From NCBI GenBank assembly GCA_036971715.1, contig JAVHJL010000006.1, positions 744,001-808,000 on the forward strand: a stretch of 64,000 bases of DNA, in the 5' to 3' direction. Positions 24,158 to 36,213 of this stretch are shown here, piece by piece. The notes under the pieces are model-generated. The model saw only the letters and a program-made list of their open reading frames with translations, searched no databases and was not told where the DNA came from. The DNA is from Arthrobotrys musiformis (lineage: Eukaryota > Ascomycota > Orbiliomycetes > Orbiliales > Orbiliaceae). Each line of letters begins with the position of its first letter. Positions within the stretch are counted from its first letter, which is position 1. Position numbers and translations under genes: made by a program.

Positions 24158-24760
24158 AGGGGAGGGAAAGCAGGAACATCAGAAGCGCGAAAATGGAACC
24201 GCATCCTCCATTCTTTCGGGGCACCAGGATAGCAAATCAAAATACGTTCATGATCAGATGCTCCGCGTTGCTGTTTATGCCGGTCTAGGCAGTATCGCCG
24301 AACAGCTCTTAAGTAAAGGAGCGAATCCGCGCATGCAACCTAGGGCTCCAGAATACGGTGTAAGGGAGCACATCAGTTGGTTCGTGCATTCGTTGACCAT
24401 GGTACCAATGACATGACCAATTTAATTTCAACTAATACTATTTCATCGATCCGAATCTATAGGGTCTTTCCATCTTATGAGCCCGATCGCGTTCCTTCGA
24501 AATATCGGTTGTTAAACAAGCGCGATGTGTCTAACTGCATAAATGGAGTCCTTCAAAGTGATATGACAGCCTACGATATTGCCGCGAAGCAACCCGATAG
24601 ATACTTTATCGGCCTGTTTAAGGCCGCTGGTTGGCACATGCACAGAGGCCAAGGGCCCGCTGACAAAACAGACGATTTCAACCTCTTAGGGTCAGATGAT
24701 GTGGCATATGCTCGGAAGTTTATTGGGCTAAACTTGGGCCAAGTTCGGGCCGCCGAATGA
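24158..24760 (+). pseudogene. broken ankyrin-like tail of the C2H2/SesB gene
   Basis: The frame through 24158-24412 reads a linker, then MLRVAVYAGLGSIAEQLLSK followed by GANP, an ankyrin-type repeat. It passes an EYG motif, runs into REHI and stops at about 24412. The ankyrin-like continuation, QLVRAFVDHGTND, lies in another frame from about 24370 and stays open to 24760 (ending near MTAYDIAAKQ). Thus one ankyrin unit looks shortened and frameshifted near 24365-24375. It could be a decayed C-terminus or an assembly error. Joining it to the hydrolase exon needs a weak donor. Confidence 0.5.
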
Positions 24761-26435
24761 TGCTTTGGAGATATGCATAAATGCGTGGTAGAGCCCCTTG
24801 GTGGTGTCTAGGTACGAAACTAGTCGCAGCTCATTTGCCCCGGATCGAATTTTTGGTGCAGCTAATAAGGAGATCTCATCCTTAGATGACTGTTGGTCTC
24901 GCAAGGCAAACTACACCATGTTAATACAGTATCCTTGCGCAAGAGGGGAGACAAAATCTTGGAATGTTGGAGAAGCAGGCGCTTGTTCATTTCACTAGCA
25001 CTACTGTATCCAGAGGTATTTCCATAGCTAAGACAAAAATCGGAATTGAAGGTACCTAGACCACAGCACCGGCATGACGTTAAGGATCATTAAGAAGTAC
25101 AAAAAAGTAAAACAGAGGACCAGACCTATTATTAGCTCCTGCAATGTGGCCTTAATGCAGTCCCGAAGCTATTACAAGCTGTAATGGTCTCATACCCAGG
25201 GGGCGCCGTAACGTTAACTCTTATTATATACATACGGCACTGAGCAACGGGTACGTTAGAAGGTTAAGGGCCTTTGAAAAAACAAACACTAAGTTTCAAA
25301 TTACAGTAGATTGATCTCATACCGCCTGCACACCGCCTAGGGACGAGAAGTACTCTCTCATACCCAGCCTCCCGAAGGTGCCAACAGTAGATATAGGATC
25401 CTCTGTTTGTTTTTTTGCTTTGTTGGTAGACTTTTGTGAATAGGTTTATGGATTAGGGGCTGCCTGCACTTTCGAGCGTAGCTAAGTTACCAGGTGCATA
25501 GTTGTGCAGTCGACCGCAGCTGCATCCAAGCTTCCTTGCCCTGAAACCGACATATATGTCTATATAAGCATACGGAGCTTATACAGCAATTATAAATTAA
25601 TTAAGCTTCAAACATGAGGTTTCAATATCCAGCACGTTCCCTATAGAGAGATAGGATGTCCGGTTTCCCTAGGAAGAACGAAGAAAAGATTCTAAGGTGT
25701 CCTAAGAGGGACAAATATAAAAACGGGGGTGGAAACGTTAAAAGGGTAGTGACAACTCAGAAGCGACCAAGAAAACCGAAAGCTAGGGTGAGTGGTTACC
25801 ATTGACCAGAATAGAGGCTCATAAATTTCAAGGAGCCTTGACAATAAAGAAAAGTAAATAAGCGAACTTGAGACTGTTGCATTCCCTTTAGATTAGGCCA
25901 CAGCTAGGACCCAACCTCGAGTACAGGTACCCGGGAACACACAAACATAACATTGGCCCCCGTTACTCGATGTTACTCTCTGAGAACTCTTCCATCTAGA
26001 TTGAGGAATTAACTGTCTATCTTCCAAGAGAGTGCCCCGGTTCCTAATATTCAAGACTGGAAACCCGTAAATCGTAATCCTCTGTAGAGGACTTATAACC
26101 ATTTTTTGATCCACTGACAAAGTCACTTTTGCTCGGGTGTCGCCAAAAGCTAGGACTTTCATGCACGTTCATAAAGTGGGAAATAGAATTCAGAGGTGTG
26201 AAAATAAATCTACTTCAAGATCTATATAAACGGAAGCTGTCATAAAAAAATGCACTCTATATACAATTCCACCGCATGTTCAACTGGGGCTGTTGTCTGA
26301 GGAAAAGTAACGAGTCTAAAACTGAACGGCGGGAACCCAAATTTAACCTAATACATGAAAGTAGAAGCTGGATGCGAAGGATGGATTCCGTCTCAGATTG
26401 GTGGTAAATCGTGCTAATATGTGTCTGCGATCCGA
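24761..26435. other. intergenic, no gene seen
   Basis: Only short open frames occur here. None has domain features, a signal peptide or convincing splice pairs. Confidence 0.5.
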
Positions 26436-27098
26436 TTATTCTTCCTCTTCTTCTTCTTCGGCTGGCGCAGCTTGTACGGGCGCAGCCACCTTCTTGGCGG
26501 CGGCTCCAATGGTAATAACTTCGTACTTCAAGTCGCACCACTTGTTGCCTCCATTGTTCTTGAGAACGATGTAGTTAATTGGAACCTTGCAAGGAATCTT
26601 CTTCTCATATGTGAATTTCGGGCCTGGCTTTCCCTTCACGTCGTAGAAGGTGATGACGTAGTCGGAGGTAGTTCTTGGTTTCTGTGGAGGAATATACTCA
26701 ACTCGGAAGCTGATGGCGCGTCGGTCGGTTGTCTTGCTGATCGGGAAGGAAACTTCCTCGAGGGTGAATGGAGTGAAAACTCTGTGGGTAGAAGTGGTGT
26801 CGGAGTTTGGTGTGCTAACTGCGATTGGGCAGTCAGGGCAAAGGAATGTGAATTTGAAGGGGCTATAAGAGTTCTTCGGGGGGTTGTGCTGAGAAAAGAA
26901 AAGGTCTGCCCTGGAGGTTAGGGCGTAGTCTGGCGTATAAGCAACAGAAATGCAGAGCGCCTTGTCCGGGTTTTGTTCAATCACGGTGGTTGTTTGAATA
27001 AAACCACGTGTTGAAGTGATCATAGCAGGCGCAGGACTAGCGACTACTGTTTGAGAGAGGGTGCTCAAACCGAGCGCTGCGAGGAGGAACAAATTCAT
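26436..27098 (-). CDS. small secreted protein with poly-Glu C-terminus
   Basis: A single exon of 220 aa. The N-terminus has a signal peptide of about 20 residues (MNLFLLAALGLSTLSQ...VAS). The mature part has five cysteines (ALCIS, FLCPDCP, IPCKVP, KWCDL), Tyr/Phe-rich beta-like segments and an Ala-rich run. It ends in seven consecutive glutamates. Family not recognised. It resembles the general class of fungal secreted cysteine-containing effectors or cell-surface proteins, but nothing in the sequence identifies a role. It stands alone between two long gene-free stretches. Confidence 0.75.
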   Translation of the reverse strand: MNLFLLAALGLSTLSQTVVASPAPAMITSTRGFIQTTTVIEQNPDKALCISVAYTPDYALTSRADLFFSQHNPPKNSYSPFKFTFLCPDCPIAVSTPNSDTTSTHRVFTPFTLEEVSFPISKTTDRRAISFRVEYIPPQKPRTTSDYVITFYDVKGKPGPKFTYEKKIPCKVPINYIVLKNNGGNKWCDLKYEVITIGAAAKKVAAPVQAAPAEEEEEEE

Positions 27099-30000
27099 GA
27101 TTTCAATTTGGAGTCCTAGGTAGAGTTTTCATGTTAGACCTAAGGTTGATACTTTTAAAACTTCGGTGATAATCTTACCTTAGGCAGTTACGCAGTATCA
27201 GAGGGTTGGTTTCTGGTATGGTAGAACGTGAAGTTCCAAATGAATGAATAGAAACTTGAGGGTCCGACTGTTGAATCTAGAGGCTTCTCCGTGCTAGCTA
27301 GAGTAAATTTACTAGATCGAAGCAGACCCTACGCCGAATTTATACATTTCGACGGGCCATATAGTCTGGAACGCGGATATGGTCAGGAGATGTTGGATTT
27401 TCACAGGCTTCTCGTCTAGCAATTCCATTTATGGATGCAGAACCATATAGGGTAAGGATAGTCGCTGACGAGTACAAAATCGGTTGTGCAACCAGAACTT
27501 CGGTTAGGCTCGACTAGACTTAATTTTCTGTTTAGCCTCATCGGTTTCTCCATCCGGGCATGCATCCCTTGTACAGTTAGGTGGCAAAGGCTTGTTTCTT
27601 GAAACAAATGCACCGAGGAACGAATTCACAGCCGGGATCCGAAGTAGGTGAGCGGTTACAACTTGGCTCTGCACTTGGCCTGCACCCTGCTCTGCTCAGG
27701 GCTCTAAGTCGATTGTGGAAATCTAAAAACGCGAGTAACACTATCTTTCGGATCGAAATATTTACTAGGCATACATGTATATACATATAGCATCCCAGTA
27801 CTATAATAATACTAGCTATAGGCGACACATGAGAATAATCCAAACCTTAAAACTAGATCTCTATGAGCGAGGGCTCGGCCCCTTCTCGTTTACCTAGTTG
27901 ATACAGTATATGCGTGCCTTGTTATTGTAGTGATTCCATGAACAAGTATATATCAGCCGATTTTTAGTGCGTTTACTAACGGTCTCGTGTTTAGGTAGCA
28001 GTGTTATTCCCACTCTCTCGGAAGCTCAGTCCTGCTATATCGCTATAGCGTAAGAGCTCTGCCAGGCATTGGATGTTAGAATCATCTAGTCTGTTCCTTT
28101 TTGCTAAGCTGGAATCCAAACAGAATGGTGTAAATCTATGTCATTAGAAGCCAAGGATTCATGCACAGGGGTGACAAGCTTTCTCTAGGTAGCTCGCGCA
28201 GGATCTTGGAAAGCCTAGCCTGGCCCGATGTTGAATGTTCGCAGAAACAACACAGCTATGCAGGCTCCGCTTGCAAATCAGTCTTCGGCAATCCTAAAAC
28301 TGTAGCGACGCTCTCTATCGAGTCTGCACGACCGCTTAAGATAGTTCAATCATGAAAAAACAAATTCTCCGGGTGTATTCCGGAAGTAGATAATCGAGCC
28401 GAGAGGCGTGTAGGTGGACTCGGGCATATACCGTACCACTCTAGCCGTACTGTGTTGCGAATTTCGACGAGTCTGTACACGCCTCAGTAATGGGCTAGGA
28501 GACTGGGAATGGCTGCGCTAAGGCTAGCGATTGCTAAACCAGCCATGGATATGGCACCATGATGTTATTCTTCTGGTCCTATGTATGTGTAGTCATATGG
28601 ACGCTGTTGTAATCCCTTTAGTATGGGAGGAACCGATGCATAAAGGAGGCCCTTCCTAATAGGCAACACACAACAGGATGCATTAGCCTTCGGATCGCAT
28701 GTTTTATCCGCATTCCAAGTGTACCAACAAAATGCTTTCCAAGTGGCGTTTGTATTCCGAACTATTATTTAAACATTGCGCGAACCCGAAGGATAATTGT
28801 TCTGACCACATCTTTCTTTCTTTCTTTTTCCTCAAAAAAAATAAATCCCTCTGATTTTTGCTCCAAAGAAAGGTTTCGTATATGGCCCGAGGCACTCGAG
28901 GCCGCGAGACCACTCGAGGCTGGTTCCGATGAAGACCGACAGCTAGGCTGTAGCTCCCGTCAGACCAAAACTAGACCAGAATCTAGGCGTCTCAAGGTCG
29001 ATTGCTAGGATCGGCGTGCGATTTTGAGAGCGATAACTTTCGATTTTTGGCCAGGGAATTTATTAGAAGGACGATACGACTTGCTCATGACCCCAAAATC
29101 TCGGGCTAATGCGTTTCTAGCACGGATCCAACGAGATGTGTAAACTGTGTTGTCAGAATTGGCGGACCGAGTGCGGGGAGGCCACCAGCGGAAGTCACGT
29201 CAGGTGGGGCCTTATCTTTAGAAACCCCCCGCAAAATGTAAAAATAGGTCCTAAAAAATAGGTTACATTTGTGTTTAGATCCAACCCGATTCTAATTATC
29301 GTCTGTTGGTGTCGGCTGGCTTTGGCATTCCTAGCTAGCTTTTAGGCTCTAATATCCTAAATGCCCTTGGGGGGTTTTTTTTTCCATTCATTCTCGCGTC
29401 GTTTTAGGTCTTAGAGGGATAAGTCGGCATGGCATGGCTCACTTAGTAACATATTGATTGTCAAATTATGTCGATGCCAAGATGAGCTGGGTGAAATCAC
29501 CAGCTCCCAGATTCGAGGCTTCGGGATGCGGCTAAATCCTTCAATACATCAATGCTTGTAGTATCCGCAGGCAATTCGTGTTATTAGGTTTCCCCGTGCA
29601 GGTTTCCGAGTTCGATTCCCATGCTGCTGTTCTGAAGTATTATAATATCACTTGACACCTATTCGCTTGGCAATTGATTGAAGTTTGTCCCGTGCATAGA
29701 ATTCACAAAGAGTAATATAAACGCGCTCATGATTTATACTTGAGGGTTTCCAAACCAAGTACTCGCAGGCCGGGGTTTCGACTAGTTGATGGATAACACA
29801 TGATATCTGCAAGCCAGTAGCCGGTAGAATAGAGGACTAGCCAGCGCAACGTAGCTAGTGCCTATCTCGTAAACTGGATTGACACTAGCACTACTACGAA
29901 TACAGGAGCCCCGGATATATCAAGTTAGCGTTGTATATTCTAATGGCAATAAATTTGTAAAATTAATCCGACTGCACCACATACATAGCCTCTGCATACG

Positions 30001-33000
30001 AGACCTTTATAACTGTTTTTATGCCGCACATATGTATGCGAGGTACTCAACACCACGGTTTGTGGTGTAGCACCATGTGGAGTCCTACCTAGGTACCTAG
30101 TGATCTGCCTCTGGATTGCCATAAGCTTAAGAATTAGATGGCTGTGACCGTTTAAGATGACCAGCAAAGGTACTAGAAGTAGCTGTTACCGTGGTACCGA
30201 CGTTATGGTTCTTTTGATCAAAGAAGACTTTTAATTGCGCTTTAAACTTGGAATGGGAATGGCCTTTTATGGGGCCGTACAGTACATGTACTCCTTCGGA
30301 ACAGAGATTGTCAATACCTCAAAAATCGTCCCTGTCAATATTTACGCCTGAAACGCCCCTTGAGAGTAGATCTATAGGAATTATTGCATGCGAGCACCAA
30401 AATTTATCTACCAAGCTCCACAGTGTCAATTCTAAGACTGCGGGCTCAGAAGAATGTACCGCCTTCTTCCTCTTCGCCTTGAAATCCGTCGCTTTCTATT
30501 TTATAGGCGGGATGAGGGCTCTGGCTGGCGTCAGTAGAGCCGTCAGGCCTTTTCCTTTCGTTACAAGGTATTATTACACCCATTGGAGCCCTGCCTGGCC
30601 GGTTCCAGACTTACCTAAACGTCGGCGCTTGCAGATACGAAGTTTGCTTGTTTGACTTTTGATTTTCTTCGTTCTTTGTTCCCATCTGTCAGAACCGCAA
30701 TGGCGCACGGTACAGGATTTTACGAATACAATTCCTTTCCCCCAGCACTTTAAAGCAGCGCAGCTGGATAAATTGAGGTGAGCCCAAGTAATTAGGTAAG
30801 GCACCAATTATCTTATCTAATTATACATGTACGTATACACATTATATTATGGGGTTGACAGAAGGACAGGCTATTGAACCGGGTATAATCTTCTCTATGG
30901 GAATTAATTTAAATATTCGGTGTTTCTCCCGTAATGTAAGGCGGTGGATACGCCAGTTTTGTCCTTTCGGCTAATTGGAGAGCTGGTTATGTAGTAATGC
31001 CCGTCCTAATTATAAATCGACCCTAAAGCAAATATTACTATTAAATTTATAAAATATAATGAGCAGCTGAAGTATACAGCGCCAAAGTTTGTATTTTGCG
31101 GATCGCGTATGGCCCTGTTGGCGTATCCACGAAGGCCCGGATATATGATGCTCAAGCCGGTAATCAGCCCTGGTATCAGTTCCGGATTTCATGTCCCAGA
31201 ACGGCTAAAATCAAAGGCCCTCCTTTTCGCCTAACCGTCAACTCGGTTTTAAATTTTTAATTCGATCGCGGGTAGCCAATTCAGAGTATATCAATCGGGC
31301 TCTATTCTCAATTGATCAACTGACCAAAACTCAACTGCTACATCTCCCTAAAACTCCCCCAATTCTGGGATTCGACAGCCTGTCCGGAGTATATAGATAC
31401 GTAGTGAAGGGCATATACATTATTGGGGATTGGCCGTGGAAGTAAAACATACGTCGATATAGGCCGTGCTATTACTCTCGCTATAGTTATAGGTTTAACG
31501 CCCCATACATAGTTGCAACCACTTCAAACGAGCAACCTGGAAAAAAAAAATAAGAAAAAGCTAAGAGGAAAAGAAATATAACTTCACTAATTGCTGCCTC
31601 CCTCATAAGGAACCTTATCACGCATAGCGTCATATATACATAGTCCGCCTGCAATATGGACGCTCCAGAAGGGAGCGTCGTCCTGATGAATTCATGAAGC
31701 TATTAGCCAATCTACCAAAGAGAATACCTATGGATTATAATGCCCGAGCTTCGTCCTTGACACTTGAATAAGTCATTTTTAAAGCAACTTACTTGAACAG
31801 TCTCTCGGAGTGGCAAATAGTATCGCTAAATCTAGGCGGGAACTCGGCTTAGCTAATGATATGATTTCATAGATTACAATTTTACGTAAATAAATCATGA
31901 CTTTGGATACATGCAGATTCTTTGGTCACTAAACTGCATTAACCGAAAGTTTTTAAATTATTTATTCCAGTTCTCCGCCGGGAAGTTGGTGCCATGGTAT
32001 CATCGTACCTAGTCTTGTTGTAGCATGTGGAAAAATAAAGGTAGAAATCGTAGTTAAATTTCTTGTGTCGAAACTTCTCCTCCCATTCTTCACACAAATC
32101 GTTGTGCTCAAGCCCTCGAAACGTGCTTGGGGTAAAGATATATCCATTTGTGACATCCAGTAACGAGACCACGGTAGAGCGCTAGCTATTAGGCTTGGGT
32201 TGGCTCTCACTGTGGCGAGTGAAAGTTCAGAGAGTCGGGAAGACCTGGTTTAGATGCACTAAGTGATACCTTCGGGTTCGCAACATAACGATTTTTAAGT
32301 CCACCAACGATGCAACGGAGGAGAGGCCACGGGGTGTTATGGGTGCGCTCCACCGTGAGGCCAATGTGCTGTGTTCTCTGATATTAAGCATGTAAGCGCA
32401 CTTCATGACAACTAGATCCCGCCTCTTTTCGACGCCCAGGCCCCTGTTACAGCTCAAGCGCTCCACATCTTTTGGCCCTATTACGATCTGGTTCGCCTTT
32501 AACGGCTTGTATCACGTCACTAACCGTGGAGAGCTTATGAGACGATGGCGTAGATGATAGAGCCAACGGCACCAGAATGAAAAGTCGACCCGAGCTAAAG
32601 AAAAAAACGAAACAAAAAAGAAGAAAATACTAGAAGGAGCGGTCACTCTTTGTGCGGTCCGGGTACGAGACCAATAAAGAGAACGTTACATTCGAAGCCT
32701 CACATCTGCGCCCCTCGAACTAAACCAACTCCGACGGTATCGAATAGCACATGTTGTATTTTCCTTTCCAACTGATAGTGTTGATAGCGCTATAGGCGGT
32801 CTTGAAACCTATTGGACTGGGCTCTCGAGCTCTCGAGATCTCTCGTCACGAATAAATGTTCATCGAATCCCGTGTCAATCCTTTGATACCTGCCGGATTT
32901 GCTGCCCCGCTGTGTTTTGGTTCCGCGCATTATTATACATCGAGAAAATTAATAGCGATCCGTAGCGATCCATATTCGAACCGGACCATTATGAAGCAGC

Positions 33001-34420
33001 GGGTTGTGACCGTTGAGGTGAAGTTCACAACGATGTGGCGTTTCGGTGGCGTTAGCTTGGCTCTGCATTTTAGAGACATACTTACTAAGTACCTACATGG
33101 AGAAGAAGCAAATCATTATAAGGTTCGATCCGGGCCGAGTCCGTCTGGTTGGACTTTGGTACAGATAGATGGATTGAGGAAGTTAAGTTTCCCGGCATGA
33201 ACAAAGCTTACGGCCGGACCGGCAAGTTGGTTGTTTCTGCACACTATAGGCCCGCTAAAACAAAAAAGCGTCTCGAGAGCAATGTCCAGCTTCTGAGAGG
33301 GTTTATCAGCCCATGGATGCATAATTCCACATCAACAGACGTCAAAATCAATACAATGACTAGCTATAGCACGATTGTAAATTGCCTGCTATAGTGCTAT
33401 AAAACTTAGTGATAATATAGCTCGATCCGGCACTCGTTCACGCCAGTGGGAAGATATTAAAACAGGTATCAGATGCAATCCATTGCATACTTTCGACTAT
33501 ATTCAGACGGATCTTTATGCTTTTGCAGGCCTCAAGTCCATGGAACTTGGTACATACGCACATCCGCATATGTATATACAATCAGTATACGATGGGAGCG
33601 TTAGAATCAAGTCCGCCACGGGCAATCTCGTGCCCAGACCGCACAAAGAGTGGCTGACCATGATGTAGATTCACCAAAGCTTAAATGCCGCGGGCATGCA
33701 AGCCTAGAGTTTGGGATCCTAATGACAGCAAGGAAACGGACAACCCAGGCATTTCCAATGCTTGACAATATATCCATTCCCAGTAATAGAGACTGGAGCT
33801 AAATGAGGTTACCTATGGTCATGGGGTTAAGGTGCATTGTGCATATCCGTGTGTCAGGTACACCTTGGCACCTAGCTACATGTGCATACACAGTTTACCC
33901 AAGTCAAAAGTGAGCGCCAGACTAACTATTTACCCACTATAATGTAACACTTTAAAGCTTTAGCTAGGAAAGTTCGTCTAACGGCTTTGGCGTAGACCCT
34001 GCACGGCCGTTTCGCTTGAGATCTTTCAGGGGTAGCCCACTGTAGGCCCACTATATAGTAACACTTTACAACCACATGCACCAAACTTTAGCCTTGATTT
34101 GCTTTCGAGGAATTCCCGGAGGCGCCGGTGCAGATATGGCCCAAATAAGTTGGGGACTATAATAAAAATTGAAACTTGCATGTGAGTATCTATAGTCGCC
34201 CTCGTAGAACGCCATTTAGACATGGAGCTGGCTGATTCGACTTCAGACACGAGCTCCTATCTTGTCATAGAATCTGCAGGGTCGACCTTAGGAAACATGT
34301 TCGGGCGGACGACTCACGATCAGCAGCGGATTTCGCGGTCTCAAAACTCTAGCTATCGCAGAGTTGGTTAAGGCCTTAAGATTTTAGCTGCAGTCTTAGG
34401 CGACGTCGTAGGGAACGCTC
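27099..34420. other. long gene-free region (~7.3 kb)
   Basis: No reading frame on either strand supports a gene. Frames are short (at most about 135 codons), lack signal peptides or motifs and are not linked by consistent splice sites. Simple features include a TTTCTTTC run near 28805-28825 and a short sequence at 32641-32680 resembling 45866-45900. It may hold decayed transposons too old to recognise. Confidence 0.5.
32641..32680 (+). repeat. short dispersed sequence similar to 45866-45900
   Basis: CACTCTTTGTGCGGTCCGGG followed by TACGAGACC here resembles CTACTCTTTGTCCGGTCTGA followed by TACGAGACG near 45868-45897. About 35 bp match with a handful of differences. Origin unknown. Confidence 0.35.
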
Positions 34421-34424
34421 GCAA

Positions 34425-34431
34425 TATAAAA
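34425..34431 (+). promoter_or_regulatory. TATA box of the broken secreted-protein gene
   Basis: TATAAAA lies 163 bp upstream of the ATG at 34594, followed by a pyrimidine-rich leader. The core promoter looks intact although the coding sequence is broken. Confidence 0.5.
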
Positions 34432-34593
34432 GGAAGGCACCTGCTCCTCGACATATTCATCTTTTTTCTATCATCACCAGCCTTGATACTGCAAAGGATA
34501 ACCTTCGGATTAATACACATAATTTACTCCACTATATTTTTACTAGTTATACCATAACGGTTTAAAGTCATCCAAAACTATTAATCATTCATA

Positions 34594-35286
34594 ATGCTTT
34601 TCTCAAACCTCCTCGTCGTTCTCAGCGCAGCAGCTGCTACTGCCTGTAAGGATCAACTCCTTCCTACCTCATAATTGATTACTTGATATCTAAATTTGAG
34701 TTTAATCTATAGCCGCCATCCCGTCGACCTAAAGCACCCAGCGAAGTAAGTAACCCGCCTTTAAGAAACCCTATAGGTTTTTGTACTTGCAATTGGCGTC
34801 TATCACTCTAACGTTTTATGTTAACATTGCGGTAGAGCTGTTGAAAAGCGAACCAGCCTTGAGGACAATTTCAAGCTGCAAGTCCAAGGCGGACCTCTCG
34901 ACGGCAAATGGGTCGCCGGAGCATATGATACCAGCGGCGCATTTCTCGACGACAAAATTGATGACCTCGAATTCTCTCTCTTAGCCGGTACTCTTACGGG
35001 GGCCGTCGGTGTTCCAGACGGTGGTCCAGGGACCTTTGGGTTTCCAGACTTAGCCTTTATTTACTTCGAAACCTACCAGAGCAGCGAAATCACCGGTTGT
35101 TCGATTAACGTACTTACCTCTATTCTCACTGGCTGCACTTCCACCTTTGATTCGAATACCTACGATACCTTCGGCGCCGCCGCAAACAAGCCATCCACTG
35201 AGCTGCAGTGGGCTTTTGGCAACTCTACCACCGATTAGGAGTCTTATGACGGGTTTGCTATCACATTGAAAGCGGTGGCGCCTTAA
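34594..35286 (+). pseudogene. small secreted protein gene, frameshifted and with an in-frame stop
   Basis: Exon 1 (34594-34645) encodes a clean signal peptide, MLFSNLLVVLSAAAATA. After the intron GTAAGG...CTATAG, exon 2 (34713-34745) continues SAIPST and then hits TAA. Its donor GTAAGT and the next acceptor (CTAAC branch, TAG at 34833-34835) lead to exon 3 one base out of phase. A single-base deletion in exon 2 would explain both the stop and the phase problem. Exon 3 then encodes a 133-codon protein with a KR processing-like site (AVEKRTSLEDNF), GKWVAGAYD, GTFGFPDLAFIYFETY and three cysteines, to TAG at 35236. Beyond TAG the frame stays open for 15 more codons ending KAVAP and TAA, which suggests a second lesion. 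Family not recognised. Confidence 0.6.
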
Positions 35287-36213
35287 ATAAGATGCCACAA
35301 ATCTAGATTAATTAAAACTTGTTAAATCTATAGCTAATAACGTACTCAGCAATGGCATGTCATATACCTTACATCAATTCTCAATTCATTTAAAATAACC
35401 CCGACCAAATTTGGTTCGCAAGACAAGACACGCCTACATCTTTAAGCGGTTACGGATCCTTTTGGCATCAGGTGATAAAGAAGAATATTGATATATTTAA
35501 CTAGCGAACTTGTCTCACTATCTATAACCTTTAAGTAAGAATGTGCTCGATGGCTGGGTGCTTCCAAACTTCAGATATAATCCTTCGAAATGGAATGTTT
35601 TGATGAACTAGATAGACTTTAGAGTAAGTGATAATGTATAAGCCGATCGGAGCTTGCACATGTATTGATTCAGGCAAGATTACTGCTAGGAAAGAATGAA
35701 ATTTGAAGCTCTCGGAACCAGAAGCTAACCTCACTGAAACCGGGGGTCGGCTGTTGATAGGGTTTACTTAGATGTGGGCTTTATACCTGTGCGTGTACTA
35801 TCTTCTGTAGTCAAGTTTGGTTTCGCCGTGCACAAGCTCTCCCCGGAAGCTGCGGAACGGTAGATGCATGCGCACCCTAAACTACGTAAGAATCTGGCAA
35901 CCAAATTCCAGTTTTACGTTAGGACTAATTTACGTATGTAAGCGCCCAGGCAATAAATGTTCAATGCAATGAGTTTTGAAACTCGTCTCGAATTTCGAGG
36001 CGAGAATTCAAACATAGCTCGATAGTTCGCGGTACCGATATAACATTACCTATAAACCTGAGCAGAATAAAGTTATTATACATCTAAGATTGCTTCCTAA
36101 CTGATAGTAGTTACATTCATTTATGCCAGCTCATGATACGTAGCCTCGAAATCTATGGTCCCAATAGAGAGCTATTATTGAAAATTGGATCGTTGAGCGA
36201 ACCGTTATATATC
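35287..36213. other. intergenic, no gene seen
   Basis: AT-rich sequence between two secreted-protein genes; nothing supportable on either strand. Confidence 0.5.

Noticed and set aside
29595..29635. T-arm-like GAGTTCGATTCC
   Set aside because: The stem around it does not pair and no anticodon or D arm is found at the right distance.
34345..34420. tRNA-Leu-like segment (GTTGGTTAAGGC then TTTTAGC)
   Set aside because: No T-arm (GTTCRANNC) follows, stems do not pair properly, and it lies in the promoter of a secreted-protein gene.
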